From: Bacillota bacterium
Lineage (GTDB): Bacteria > Bacillota > Clostridia > Peptostreptococcales > Anaerovoracaceae
NCBI GenBank assembly: GCA_017436705.1
Contig: JAFSCP010000046.1
Location: forward strand, 1-64,000
Direction of reading: 5' to 3'
Length of the DNA: 64,000 bases
The notes beneath the pieces are model-generated. The model did not search any database. It saw only the letters and a program-made list of their open reading frames with translations, and was not told the DNA's origin. Within the stretch, counting starts at the first letter, position 1. Each line of letters begins with the position of its first letter. Positions 20,034 to 28,842 of the stretch are shown here, piece after piece. The position numbers were made by a program, and so were the translations under genes.

Positions 20034-21596
20034 ATGACCAATTACGATTTATATATGAAAATTCTGAAAAAAGAGCTGCCGGTGGGTGAAAGCTTCGATG
20101 TGCTGGAGAGGAAGCTGGTGGTGGGCGGCCGGGCCGTCTCCATGTTTTTTGTGGACGGCCTCACCGACGGTGAGAAGGCACAGCATATACTGAGCCATCT
20201 TATGCGTGTGCCTGCGGCCGCCCTGGACGGAGTCCACACCAGCCAGCAGTTTATTGAAAAGGTCCTACCATTTCTGGACACAACACTGATAAAGGCAAAA
20301 AAGGAAGGCAGCGCCGCCGACCAGGCCTGGGACTGCTATCAGCAGGCGCTGCCCCGGTTATATGCCGGCCTTGTTCTGCTGGCAGCAGAAGGCCTGGATA
20401 ATTTAATCGTAATCGACTGCAGAAGTTATCCGGGCCGCTCTGTGGAAGAACCGGACAAGGAAAAGAGCCTCCGCGGAGCCAAGGACGGTTTCACCGAAAA
20501 TATGATGGACAATGTGAGCCTTATCAGAAGGAGAATCAGAGACAATAACCTGATTTTCAAGGTTTACAACGTGGGAAGCGTGAGCAAGGCAGACGTGGTT
20601 GTGGCATACATGAACGACAGAGCAGATATGAAACTTGTGAAGAAACTTGACAGCGTACTTCAGGTAATGGCCCATACTGCAATAGAAGATTCGACAAATT
20701 TTGACACACAGCAGTCAAGCCAGCAGCCGCCAAACAGGAAGCAGCGTAAAAACAGCGGCACATCCACAAACCATGACAACGAAGAAACCGGTAAAGAAAT
20801 CCTTTCAGTGGCCGACCAGAGCCTGCTGGAACGTCTGCTCCAGGCTCTGGGCGCGGCAAACGGACTTAACCCGTTCCCGAAAGTCAGGTATTCTCAGCGT
20901 CCCGATGTAGTAGCGGCGCATATAGCGGAGGGGAAAACAGCCATCATCGTGGACAATTCTCCTACGGTAATGCTGATTCCTGTGAGCATTTTCGAATTCT
21001 TTCAGGATGTTGACGATTATTATTTTCCGCAGCTCACGGGAAACTATTTCAGGCTTATCAGAATTGTAAATTTTCTTGTGATACTTTTTCTTACTCCGGT
21101 CTATTTTTTAATTACAGAGTACGAGCACCTTACCCCGGAGGTGCTGCAGTTTTTCGTGCCTGAAGAGGACTTTGCCATACCGATTTTCTGGCAGTTCATA
21201 CTCCTTGAAATCGCAGTGGATGCTCTTAAAATTGCTTCACTGAATACGCCCACTTCCCTGGGCATGTCGCTTTCGGTCATCGGCGCGCTGATTCTGGGCG
21301 AATTCAGCATCAAGTCAGGATGGTTCATTGCCCAGACAATACTCTGCATGGCAGTTGTGGCTCTTGCTGCATTCACCCAGCCGAGCATTGAGCTGAGCTA
21401 TGCGATGAAATTCTGCAGAATATTTATTCTTACAGGTGCAGCGATTGCGGGAATACCCGGTGCCATTGGGGCGACTGTGATTTCGCTGATTATCATGGCT
21501 TCAACGAAGACGATTTCAGGCGGCAGATACCTGTATCCGCTCATTCCTTTTAACTGGAAAGCATTAAAAAGGTTGATTTTCCGTACCCAAAAATGA
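20034..21596 (+). CDS. GerA/SpoVAF-family spore germination protein
   Basis: 520 residues of the GerA family (PF03323). An N-terminal soluble region (1-about 240) contains a polar, Gln/Asn-rich insertion (about 222-245). The second half has SVLQ/FFQDVDDYYF-type motifs, then about five membrane helices with NTPTSLGMSLSVIGALILGEFSIKSGW, closer to SpoVAF than to a germinant receptor A subunit. These proteins sit in the spore inner membrane. No gerB or gerC partner follows, which also fits a SpoVAF-like role. The ATG has ATGGAGG upstream. Confidence 0.88.
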   Translation: MTNYDLYMKILKKELPVGESFDVLERKLVVGGRAVSMFFVDGLTDGEKAQHILSHLMRVPAAALDGVHTSQQFIEKVLPFLDTTLIKAKKEGSAADQAWDCYQQALPRLYAGLVLLAAEGLDNLIVIDCRSYPGRSVEEPDKEKSLRGAKDGFTENMMDNVSLIRRRIRDNNLIFKVYNVGSVSKADVVVAYMNDRADMKLVKKLDSVLQVMAHTAIEDSTNFDTQQSSQQPPNRKQRKNSGTSTNHDNEETGKEILSVADQSLLERLLQALGAANGLNPFPKVRYSQRPDVVAAHIAEGKTAIIVDNSPTVMLIPVSIFEFFQDVDDYYFPQLTGNYFRLIRIVNFLVILFLTPVYFLITEYEHLTPEVLQFFVPEEDFAIPIFWQFILLEIAVDALKIASLNTPTSLGMSLSVIGALILGEFSIKSGWFIAQTILCMAVVALAAFTQPSIELSYAMKFCRIFILTGAAIAGIPGAIGATVISLIIMASTKTISGGRYLYPLIPFNWKALKRLIFRTQK

Positions 21597-21602
21597 TACA
21601 AT
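21573..21602 (+). promoter_or_regulatory. promoter of the acyl-CoA synthetase operon
   Basis: TTGATT and TACAAT separated by 18 bp, overlapping the end of the germination gene. Confidence 0.5.
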
Positions 21603-21647
21603 ATATTATTAGATTTGAATTGATTTTAATTTAATGGGGGAATAATT

Positions 21648-23573
21648 ATGCCAAGATTATTAAAGAAAATTCCAAACTTCAGGATACCCAAGTTCCATTT
21701 GAAGGAAATCGGTGATCTTGAAGAACTTAAAATTGAATACACAGCAGAAGATTTCGCAAAACTTCAGGAAAAAATGCTGAGCAAAAAAAATCATCAGCAG
21801 GAACTCTATCCAGGAACAGACTATAAGACTGTAAAGGAAATCTTCGACAGGTCCACCCAGCTTTATGCTGACAGAGACTTTATTCTTCAGGTTTACAACA
21901 AGAAAGTCGGCTTTGAGGGTAAATCCTATGGCCAGTTCCGTAAGGACGTTGTGAACTTCGGTACAGGCCTTACAAAGGCACTCAGAACCGAGGACGAAAG
22001 AATTGCAATTATCAGTGAAACTACCTACGACTGGTATGTTTCATATACTGCATGTCTTTGCGGTGCAGGTATTGCCGTTCCTCTCGACAAGGAACTTCCT
22101 GACAATGAATTTGAAAACTGCATCAGACGCTCACAGGCATCTGTAATCATATACTCACCTAAGATGCGTGACCTGGTGAAGAAGGTTGTCAGCAAGTGCG
22201 AAACTGTCAGGTACTGCATTGAAATGTACTCTGATGAAGGTTTTGATGAAAGAGACAAGCGTTTCGTAGGATTCAACTATGTAAAGGATGAAGGCCGTGT
22301 CTTCACCGCTATGGGTGATAACAGCCTCATGGAAAAGGAAATTGACCCTGAAGAGTTCGCGGTGCTTATTTTTACAAGCGGTACTACTTCTGCATCCAAG
22401 GGTGTAATGCTCTGCCAGAAGAACCTTGCAGCAAACGTAAACGCAGTAACACCGTATGTTCAGGTATTTCCGGACGACAGACTTTTTTCAGTTCTTCCGC
22501 TTCACCACACATATGAATCTACCATCGGATTTATTTTCCCGATGGCAATGGGTGCGTCCATCGCTGTCTGTCAGGGTCTCAAGCATATCGTAAACGATAT
22601 GAAGGCTACTCAGCCTACCGCAATTATTGCTGTGCCTCTTCTGCTGGAAACTCTTCATAAGAGAATCAACCAGACTATCGAAAAGAGCGGCAAGTCCAAC
22701 ATTGTAAATACTATGATCAAGCTGACAAACAGTCTGAAGAAGAACACCGGCGTGGATGTAAAGCGAAAAGTTTTCAAGGAAATCTACGACAACCTGGGCG
22801 GCAGACTCCGTCTGGTTGTAAGTGCTGCGGCACCTATTGAACCTAGCGTAGGAAAGTGGTTTGAAGACATCGGTATCATGTTCCTTCAGGGATATGGCCT
22901 GACTGAAACTGCGCCGATTTCTGCTGTAACTCCTGATTTTGACACAAGAGTGGGTTCTGCAGGCAAGGTTGTATGCTGCAATGAAATTATGATCGCAAAC
23001 CCTAACGAAAAGGGCGAAGGTGAGATCCTCATCAAGGGCGATACTGTAATGCTGGGCTACTATGAGGCTCCTGAGCTTACAGCAGAGGCCATCGTTGACG
23101 GATGGTTCCGTTCCGGCGATATCGGCTATCTTGACGAAGATGATTTCGTATATATCACAGGCAGAATCAAGAACGTAATTGTTACTCAGAACGGTAAGAA
23201 TATTTATCCTGAGGAAATCGAAGGCCTGCTTTCAAGAGTTCCTGAAGTTGCTGAATGTATGGTTTACGGCAAGGAAGTTTCCGGAGAAAAGGAACTGATC
23301 ATCACAGCAAAGGTTATTCCTGATTATGACCAGATTGAAGCAATCCATGGCGCTGAAAAGAAAAACCCTGATGTACCTTTCACTGAAGAAGAAATCTACA
23401 AGATTATCTGGAATCAGATCAAGCAGGTAAACCGCAAACTTACTAACTATAAGTGCATCAAGAAGCTTGAAATCAAGACTGATGCTTTTGAAAAGACTAC
23501 TACAATGAAAATCAAGCGTTATGCAGAAATCCAGAAGGATAAAGCTGCAGAGGAAGCTGAAGGAGGAAAATAA
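21648..23573 (+). CDS. long-chain fatty-acid--CoA ligase (AMP-binding)
   Basis: 641-residue member of the ANL adenylating family. It activates a carboxylic acid with ATP and CoA. The P-loop TSGTTSASKG (about residue 245), the GYGLTETAP motif (about 420), the GWFRSGDIGYLD hinge aspartate (about 490) and a C-terminal Lys region (TMKIKR) are present. Overall layout resembles the FadD15/AAS-like long-chain group. It has no signal peptide. A small unknown protein gene follows two bases after its stop, so the two are co-transcribed. Confidence 0.9.
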   Translation: MPRLLKKIPNFRIPKFHLKEIGDLEELKIEYTAEDFAKLQEKMLSKKNHQQELYPGTDYKTVKEIFDRSTQLYADRDFILQVYNKKVGFEGKSYGQFRKDVVNFGTGLTKALRTEDERIAIISETTYDWYVSYTACLCGAGIAVPLDKELPDNEFENCIRRSQASVIIYSPKMRDLVKKVVSKCETVRYCIEMYSDEGFDERDKRFVGFNYVKDEGRVFTAMGDNSLMEKEIDPEEFAVLIFTSGTTSASKGVMLCQKNLAANVNAVTPYVQVFPDDRLFSVLPLHHTYESTIGFIFPMAMGASIAVCQGLKHIVNDMKATQPTAIIAVPLLLETLHKRINQTIEKSGKSNIVNTMIKLTNSLKKNTGVDVKRKVFKEIYDNLGGRLRLVVSAAAPIEPSVGKWFEDIGIMFLQGYGLTETAPISAVTPDFDTRVGSAGKVVCCNEIMIANPNEKGEGEILIKGDTVMLGYYEAPELTAEAIVDGWFRSGDIGYLDEDDFVYITGRIKNVIVTQNGKNIYPEEIEGLLSRVPEVAECMVYGKEVSGEKELIITAKVIPDYDQIEAIHGAEKKNPDVPFTEEEIYKIIWNQIKQVNRKLTNYKCIKKLEIKTDAFEKTTTMKIKRYAEIQKDKAAEEAEGGK

Positions 23574-23574
23574 C

Positions 23575-23889
23575 ATGGCATTTATGGACAAATTAGGCCA
23601 GATGGCTGGCAAGATCGGCGAAGTTGCCGGTGATACTTTTGATTATGGCAAGGCAAAGGGCAAAATTGTCCTTGAAAGAGGCAAAGCGAAAGATGCCAAG
23701 GAAGCGCTGGGACAGTATGTATATGATGCACTGAAAAAAGACGAGACTCTTGATATCACAAAGATGGAAGAGTTCTGTGCTGAAATCGATGCACATCTTG
23801 CTGAAATCGCAAAACTTGAAGAAGAGGCAAAGCAGAGCGGTGCTGACATTTCCGGTGCTTTCAAATCTGAAACAGGAGATGCTGAATAA
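23575..23889 (+). CDS. small charged helical protein of unknown function
   Basis: 104 residues; the ATG follows AGGAGGAAA. The sequence is strongly helical and charged, with a glycine-rich start (GQMAGKIGEVAGDTFDYGKAKGK) and a probable coiled coil (about 60-90, EEFCAEIDAHLAEIAKLEEEAK). No enzyme motif or membrane segment is seen. Similar small proteins, some with a C-terminal zinc ribbon, are frequent in Clostridia; here the ribbon is absent. It lies between the acyl-CoA synthetase and DUF554 genes with almost no spacing. Confidence 0.8.
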   Translation: MAFMDKLGQMAGKIGEVAGDTFDYGKAKGKIVLERGKAKDAKEALGQYVYDALKKDETLDITKMEEFCAEIDAHLAEIAKLEEEAKQSGADISGAFKSETGDAE

Positions 23890-23892
23890 AAA

Positions 23893-24573
23893 ATGATTGG
23901 CGTATTAGTTAATGTGCTGACTGTTGTTGCGGGAAGTACAGTGGGCCTTCTGGCCAAGAAACTCATTCCTGACAGCTGGTCAGATTTTATCATGAAGGGC
24001 CTGGCTCTTTGTGTAATTTACATAGGTATTGACGGTGCCATGTCCGGGGAAAATGCTCTCATAACTATCATATCCATGGCGGTGGGTGCAGTGATAGGTG
24101 TGGCCATTGATCTGGACATGCACCTGAATAATTTTGCAGAAAGACTGGAAAATCGCTTTAAAAAAGAAGACGGCAAGGCTACAATCGCTGAAGGTTTTGT
24201 TACTGCCAGCCTGGTTTTCTGCGTGGGTGCTATGACAATCGTAGGTTCCCTGCAGGCAGGTCTTACAGGTAACAATGAAATGCTTTTTACCAAGGCAACT
24301 CTTGACCTGATTTCATCCTGCATTTTTGCGGCATCTCTTGGAATCGGCGTGCTTCTTGCGGCCTTTTTCGTGCTGGTATTCCAGGGCGGTATTGTGCTTC
24401 TTGCACAGGTGGTGGAACCTTTCTTAAGCAGCGCTGCAATTGCAGAAATGACCTGCGTGGGTTCACTGCTTATTATTGCTCTCGGTCTTAACATGCTTGG
24501 CGTGACTAAACTTAAAGTTATGAACTACATGCCTGCCATGTTTGTGCCGATTCTGCTCTGCACTTTTATGTAA
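23893..24573 (+). CDS. DUF554 family membrane protein
   Basis: 226 residues with about seven hydrophobic segments. The start MIGVLVNVLTVVAGSTVGLL and the conserved FCVGAMTIVGSLQAGL (about residue 112) are hallmarks of the DUF554/YdfK family. It is probably a transporter, but no substrate is established for the family. It starts three bases after the preceding stop and is last in its operon. Confidence 0.88.
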   Translation: MIGVLVNVLTVVAGSTVGLLAKKLIPDSWSDFIMKGLALCVIYIGIDGAMSGENALITIISMAVGAVIGVAIDLDMHLNNFAERLENRFKKEDGKATIAEGFVTASLVFCVGAMTIVGSLQAGLTGNNEMLFTKATLDLISSCIFAASLGIGVLLAAFFVLVFQGGIVLLAQVVEPFLSSAAIAEMTCVGSLLIIALGLNMLGVTKLKVMNYMPAMFVPILLCTFM

Positions 24574-24580
24574 TTTTTGT

Positions 24581-24612
24581 GCTGCCTTGTTTTATCCGGG
24601 GCAGCTTTTGTT
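24581..24612 (+). terminator. terminator after the DUF554 gene
   Basis: GCTGCC / GGCAGC stem followed by TTTTGTTT. Confidence 0.65.
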
Positions 24613-24625
24613 TAAGGAGAAAAAA

Positions 24626-25078
24626 ATGCTTGAAACAGGTACTAAGGCTCCGGCTTTCAGTCTGCCGGATCAGGACGGAAACATTCACACTCTCGATGAA
24701 TTCCGCGGTAAAAAACTGATTTTATACTTTTATCCAAAGGACAACACTCCGGGATGCACTAAACAGGCATGTGCCTTTGAGGAACGTTACCCACAGTTCC
24801 TTGAAAGAGGAGCTGTCGTAGTGGGCGTAAGCAAGGATACAGTGGCTTCCCACAAGAAATTCCAGGAAAAATACAACCTGCCGTTTCTACTCCTGTCTGA
24901 CACAGGACTTGAAACACTTCAGGTCTACGATGTGTGGAAGGAAAAGAATAATTACGGCAAGGTGTCAATGGGCATTGTCCGTACTACATATTTAATAAAC
25001 GAAGAGGGCATCATTGAAAAGGCTTTCGGCCGTGTAAAGGCAGCCGAAAATCCGCAGCAGATGCTTGAATTACTGTAG
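24626..25078 (+). CDS. bcp: thioredoxin-dependent peroxiredoxin, Bcp/PrxQ type
   Basis: 150 residues, full-length for the PrxQ group. The peroxidatic Cys is in NTPGCTKQACAFEE (about residue 42), with a second Cys five residues later as resolving Cys, the usual PrxQ arrangement. It reduces hydroperoxides with electrons from thioredoxin. The ATG chosen follows AAGGAG; a longer open frame begins inside the upstream terminator and has no ribosome site. The active site is an ordinary Cys, not selenocysteine. Confidence 0.93.
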   Translation: MLETGTKAPAFSLPDQDGNIHTLDEFRGKKLILYFYPKDNTPGCTKQACAFEERYPQFLERGAVVVGVSKDTVASHKKFQEKYNLPFLLLSDTGLETLQVYDVWKEKNNYGKVSMGIVRTTYLINEEGIIEKAFGRVKAAENPQQMLELL

Positions 25079-25099
25079 ACATCAGGGAGGAACATAACC

Positions 25100-25639
25100 A
25101 TGAAAAAGAAACTTTTAATCGTAGTAGACTATCAGAATGACTTTGTTGACGGCGCGCTTGGCAACGAAGCTGCCGCTGCAATCGAAGGAAATATCGTAAA
25201 GAAGATTGAAGAGTACCGCGCTCTGGGAGACGCAGGTCAGGTGATTTTCACATATGATACTCACAGTGAAAACTATATGGAAACTCAGGAAGGAGCAAAC
25301 CTGCCTGTACCTCACTGCATTGAGGGTACCGAAGGCTGGGAACTTTACGGAAAGGTTGCAGCAATGAAAAAAGATGAAGATATTTCATTCGCAAAGCGCA
25401 CTTTCGGGTCAATCGAACTGGGTGACTATTTAAAAGATAAGGGTGACGACTATGAAAGCGTGGAACTCTGCGGCGTTGTTACCAACATCTGCGTTATTTC
25501 CAACATGGTTGTGGCAAAAGCTGCAATGCCTGAAGTTCCAATCATTATAGATGCTTCATGCTGCGCTTCCAATGACCCTGTTCTCGAAGCAAAAGCATAT
25601 GATGTAATGGAAGTCCTTCAGGCGAAGGTTATCAGATAA
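25100..25639 (+). CDS. isochorismatase-like cysteine hydrolase (nicotinamidase-like)
   Basis: 179 residues. The catalytic triad is visible: Asp in VVDYQNDFV (about residue 9), Lys in AKRTFGS (about 99) and Cys in GVVTNICVISN (about 134), with the cis-peptide VVT before the Cys. YDTHSENY (about 54) resembles the metal-binding DxH of nicotinamidases, so hydrolysis of nicotinamide to nicotinate is the best guess, but other amides are possible. It is followed closely by the class V aminotransferase gene. Confidence 0.85.
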   Translation: MKKKLLIVVDYQNDFVDGALGNEAAAAIEGNIVKKIEEYRALGDAGQVIFTYDTHSENYMETQEGANLPVPHCIEGTEGWELYGKVAAMKKDEDISFAKRTFGSIELGDYLKDKGDDYESVELCGVVTNICVISNMVVAKAAMPEVPIIIDASCCASNDPVLEAKAYDVMEVLQAKVIR

Positions 25640-25663
25640 TATTCAGGTGAGAGGAGACCACCC

Positions 25664-26698
25664 ATGACTTACATAAACAATGCACATACTACAGTGCTCA
25701 AACCGGAAGGTGTAAAAAACGCAGCGCCTGCCACTGCTGCTGATGCTGCAGCGCGCCTTGCAAAACTTTTTACTGTAAAGAATCCTGAGAACATCATCTT
25801 CACCAAGGACGAAGTTCAGGCCATGAATATAGCAATCCGCAGCCTGATCAGACCGGGTGACCATATCATCACCACTGTTTATGAACAGGAGGCAGTTCTC
25901 AATATCCTGGAGGATATGAAGGCTGAAGGAGTTGAAGTTTCATATATCGGTGTCAACCCTTACGGAAGACTGAAATATGAAGATATCGAAGGCCAGGTAC
26001 GTGAGAATACAACTGCTATGGTAATCAGTCACGGCTCCAATGTTACAGGCAACATCACTGACATGGAATTTGTGACTACTGTGGCGCGCCGCCATAAACT
26101 GGTTGTTATTTCTGACGGTTCCCAGACTGCAGGGGCAGCTGATGTGAACCTGGAAAATCTGGGTATCGGTGTGTATTGTTTTGCGGCTCACCGTAAACTG
26201 ATGGGTCCTTACGGCATCGGCGGACTCATCGTAAAAGATGGTATTGCGCTGGATGAAAAACTTCTCAGCGGCATCGGTCCCATTGAACCTGAAAAGTTCG
26301 GGGGTCTGTGCGCAGCCCTTGACTTTATCAGAGATAAAGGAATTTACGGTATCAGTATGCAGCCGCACCGCTTTGCAAAGCGTTTCTTCGAGGCGGTCCA
26401 GTCCATGGACAAAGTCACCGTTTACGGCGACTTCGGTACAGGAACAAGAATCCCTACAGTTGCAATAAAGGTGGAAGGTTTCACTCCGCAGGAAGTAAAG
26501 GCACATATGAGAAAGAATCATATTGCAGTAGAGTGCGGCATTATGGGAGCTCCTATGCTGCATCAGGCACTGGGCACTGAAGAAAACGGTCTTACACGTT
26601 TCAGTTTCGGCTATTTCAACAGCCGCATGGATGTAAATGACTGCATCTGGTGCCTCATGGAGCTGTTGGGGCTTGATGACCTTTATCTGCTGGCATAG
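25664..26698 (+). CDS. class V aminotransferase, cysteine desulfurase-like
   Basis: 344-residue PLP enzyme. The Schiff-base Lys is in CFAAHRKLMGPYGIGG (about residue 175), the cofactor Asp in VVISDGSQTAG (about 147). It resembles the cysteine desulfurase-like subfamily common in Clostridia. The loop that normally reads RxGxHCAPLxH reads VECGIMGAPMLHQALG: the Cys is present but the His before it is gone and its spacing is changed. Cys desulfurase, Cys/selenocysteine lyase and other beta-eliminating activity are all possible. It is part of a run of small metabolic genes and is followed directly by a HAD phosphatase gene. Confidence 0.82.
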   Translation: MTYINNAHTTVLKPEGVKNAAPATAADAAARLAKLFTVKNPENIIFTKDEVQAMNIAIRSLIRPGDHIITTVYEQEAVLNILEDMKAEGVEVSYIGVNPYGRLKYEDIEGQVRENTTAMVISHGSNVTGNITDMEFVTTVARRHKLVVISDGSQTAGAADVNLENLGIGVYCFAAHRKLMGPYGIGGLIVKDGIALDEKLLSGIGPIEPEKFGGLCAALDFIRDKGIYGISMQPHRFAKRFFEAVQSMDKVTVYGDFGTGTRIPTVAIKVEGFTPQEVKAHMRKNHIAVECGIMGAPMLHQALGTEENGLTRFSFGYFNSRMDVNDCIWCLMELLGLDDLYLLA

Positions 26699-26708
26699 GA
26701 GGAATTTT

Positions 26709-27176
26709 ATGATAATTGAAATTCCGGGTTACAGGACTCTGGAAATAAATAAACTGGTACTGGACTATAACGGGACCATTGCCATTGATGGTGACATCCT
26801 TGAAAGCGTGAAGGAAAGACTCAGAATTCTGGCAGCGGACCTGGACATATACGTGCTGACAGCTGATACACACGGTACGGCACGACAGAAATGCGCAGGA
26901 CTGCCCGTGACAATAATGACCTTTCCGGGAGACAGCGTCATGTATGAAAAGGAAAGAATAATCAGGGACCTTGGTGCTGAAGTCAGCATGGCTGTGGGCA
27001 ACGGCCGCAACGATGTGCTCATGTGCCGTGAAGCGGTTCTTTCGGTGGCAATAGCCGGCAGAGAAGGCGCTTTCAGCGGACTGATTGCAGAAACCGATGT
27101 GACTGTATGCACCGTCGAAGATGCACTGGATCTTTTAATTAAACCTAAACGACTGATTGCCACTCTGCGTGGTTGA
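26709..27176 (+). CDS. HAD-superfamily hydrolase, soluble P-type ATPase-like
   Basis: 155 residues. HAD motif I is LDYNGT (the second Asp is Asn, which is unusual for a phosphatase and typical of P-type ATPase-like HADs), motif II is LTADT, and motif IV is AVGNGRNDVLM. There is no cap insertion. It matches the small group described as soluble P-type ATPase-like HADs. Substrate unknown. The ATG follows AGGAGG closely, and the earlier in-frame ATG within the preceding gene has no ribosome site. Confidence 0.83.
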   Translation: MIIEIPGYRTLEINKLVLDYNGTIAIDGDILESVKERLRILAADLDIYVLTADTHGTARQKCAGLPVTIMTFPGDSVMYEKERIIRDLGAEVSMAVGNGRNDVLMCREAVLSVAIAGREGAFSGLIAETDVTVCTVEDALDLLIKPKRLIATLRG

Positions 27177-27189
27177 GGAGGAAAATACA

Positions 27190-27750
27190 ATGAGAAAGAA
27201 TTTCGGAGCTAAACCTTATTTATATCCGATGCCTGTATTTATCATCGCTGCTTATGACGAAAACGGCAAGCCGAACGCAATGAATGCTGCATGGGGCGGC
27301 ATGAGCGAAGACACTGAAATTTCCCTTTGTCTCAGCGCTCATCACAAGACTGTAAAGGACATCATTGCCAGCGGTGCTTTCACTGTAAGCATGGCTGATG
27401 CTGCACATGTGGTTGAAAGTGACTATGTGGGCATTGTTTCCGGCAATGATGAGCCTGAAAAAATGGCCAAGTCAGGCTTCCACACAACAAAGTCTGAATT
27501 TGTAAATGCACCTCTCATCGACGAACTGCCGATGGCTGTTGAATGTACTTTCAAGAGCTACGATGCTGCAAACTGCCGTATGGTAGGAGAAATCGTAAAT
27601 GTCTGCGCAGATGAAAAAATTCTGGATGCAGAAGGCAAAATTGACGTTACAAAGCTTGATCCTATCACATACGACCCGGTAACTCACGAGTACCGCAGAT
27701 TAGGTGAAGTAGTAGGAAAAGCTTTCAAGGACGGACTGAAACTCAGATAA
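27190..27750 (+). CDS. flavin reductase-like FMN-binding protein
   Basis: 186 residues of the flavin reductase-like (PF01613) split-barrel family: PMPVFIIAAYDENGKPNAMNAAWGGM near the start is the FMN-binding strand and loop, and FTVSMAD follows. In anaerobes these proteins act as FMN-dependent oxidoreductases or electron carriers (flavoredoxin type). Ribosome site GAGGAGG lies ahead of the ATG, overlapping the end of the HAD gene. Confidence 0.88.
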   Translation: MRKNFGAKPYLYPMPVFIIAAYDENGKPNAMNAAWGGMSEDTEISLCLSAHHKTVKDIIASGAFTVSMADAAHVVESDYVGIVSGNDEPEKMAKSGFHTTKSEFVNAPLIDELPMAVECTFKSYDAANCRMVGEIVNVCADEKILDAEGKIDVTKLDPITYDPVTHEYRRLGEVVGKAFKDGLKLR

Positions 27751-27765
27751 TAAAAAAGACATATA

Positions 27766-27795
27766 AAAAGACCTTCGCCGGATGGTGAAGGTCTT
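27766..27795. terminator. bidirectional terminator between two converging genes
   Basis: AAAAAGACCTTCGCC pairs with GGTGAAGGTCTTT around a GGAT loop. Confidence 0.88.
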
Positions 27796-27813
27796 TATGT
27801 TTATTACAGTTAA

Positions 27814-28695
27814 TTAAAGATCCACTCCCAGGAACTGCTTTGCAAAAATACCTACGAAGAAGGAAATTACTGCAACGCCGATACTGATGAGGGCCATTTC
27901 TGCGAATCTTGAACCGAAAGGCTCGTCCTGGGCAACAGAGGTATAGTACGTAAAACCTGCGATGATGAGAACAACAATTATGAGCATGCAGATAAGTGCA
28001 GGCACGAACTGAGTTGTGCTGAAAATCAGGTAAGGCAGAATCAGCAGAATTACTGTAATCAGGTATGCGATACCTGTGTAGCTGCAGGATTTGAGAGCGT
28101 CGGTTCGGCCTTCACTTCTTGCTGCAAGGAATTCGCTGGATGCCATTGAGAATGTAGCTGAGATACCGATAATCAGCCCGGAAAGTGCAATGAGACGTGT
28201 ATTCTGCATTGCGAAGGTAAAACCTGCAAGGGATCCGGTCAGCTCCACGAGCGCGTCATTAAGACCGAGAACCATACTGCCTACATACTGAAGCCTTTCT
28301 TCATCAAGCATGCCGAGAAGGGCCTTTTCATGTTCTTCTTCCTGCTGACGGATTGAAATGCTTTCCTCAACTTCTGATGCAATAAGTGCGTATTCTTCCT
28401 GGGCACCTTCTTCGCCGTTTTCCATGAGCTTGACCGCAAATGTGAAACCGAGGATGCGGGCAATCATCTTGTATTTGAATACTTTGGATTTTTCAGGTTT
28501 CATTTCGATACCTGTGTAGCTTTTCCAGATTTCATAGTGAGCCTTTTCTTCAGCAGAAAGTCTGAGAAGTGTTGCTTTGTTTTCTTCACCTTTTGCAAAT
28601 CTGGCAATTTCAGCGTAGATTACGCTTTCAGTCAGCTCGTTCTGCTGCATTTTTCTGATAATGGCAAGAGCTGCCGGGGATAATTCTTTTTTCAT
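27814..28695 (-). CDS. ferritin-like plus VIT1/CCC1 membrane protein
   Basis: 293 residues. Residues 1-about 130 are a ferritin-like/rubrerythrin four-helix domain with E-x2-Y/H patterns (NELTESVIYAEIAR; SAEEKAHYEIWK; EEEHEKALLG), and the rest is a VIT1/CCC1 membrane unit with five helices (GLNDALVELTGSLAGFTFA; SMASSEFLAARSEGR). This arrangement resembles MbfA-type iron exporters and VIT transporters of Fe2+/Mn2+. An upstream in-frame ATG exists, but the chosen one has AAGGAGG at the right distance. Divergent from rarA, with its own promoter. Confidence 0.88.
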   Translation of the reverse strand: MKKELSPAALAIIRKMQQNELTESVIYAEIARFAKGEENKATLLRLSAEEKAHYEIWKSYTGIEMKPEKSKVFKYKMIARILGFTFAVKLMENGEEGAQEEYALIASEVEESISIRQQEEEHEKALLGMLDEERLQYVGSMVLGLNDALVELTGSLAGFTFAMQNTRLIALSGLIIGISATFSMASSEFLAARSEGRTDALKSCSYTGIAYLITVILLILPYLIFSTTQFVPALICMLIIVVLIIAGFTYYTSVAQDEPFGSRFAEMALISIGVAVISFFVGIFAKQFLGVDL

Positions 28696-28732
28696 GTGAG
28701 CCTCCTTGTATTGTGTACACTGCGATAGACCT

Positions 28733-28761
28733 ATTATACTCCTTTTTGGTATTGCGAACAA
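28733..28761 (-). promoter_or_regulatory. sigma-A promoter of the ferritin-VIT gene
   Basis: On the minus strand TTGTTC and TATAAT are separated by 17 bp. Confidence 0.65.
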
Positions 28762-28772
28762 GACAGAAAAGG

Positions 28773-28801
28773 TTGAAGAGGCCAGTGGCCCGTGATATAA
28801 T
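28773..28801 (+). promoter_or_regulatory. sigma-A promoter of rarA
   Basis: TTGAAG and TATAAT with a 17-bp spacer, plus a TG two bases before the -10. Confidence 0.65.
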
Positions 28802-28842
28802 GTAAATAATTGAAGAACTGGCGTTCAGCGGAGGTTTTGGCA

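Noticed and set aside
20034..21596. Possible germinant-receptor operon.
   Set aside because: No gerB or gerC gene follows; the protein is more like SpoVAF.
24626..25078. Possible selenocysteine peroxiredoxin.
   Set aside because: The active-site codon is a normal Cys codon (PGCTKQAC) and there is no in-frame TGA.
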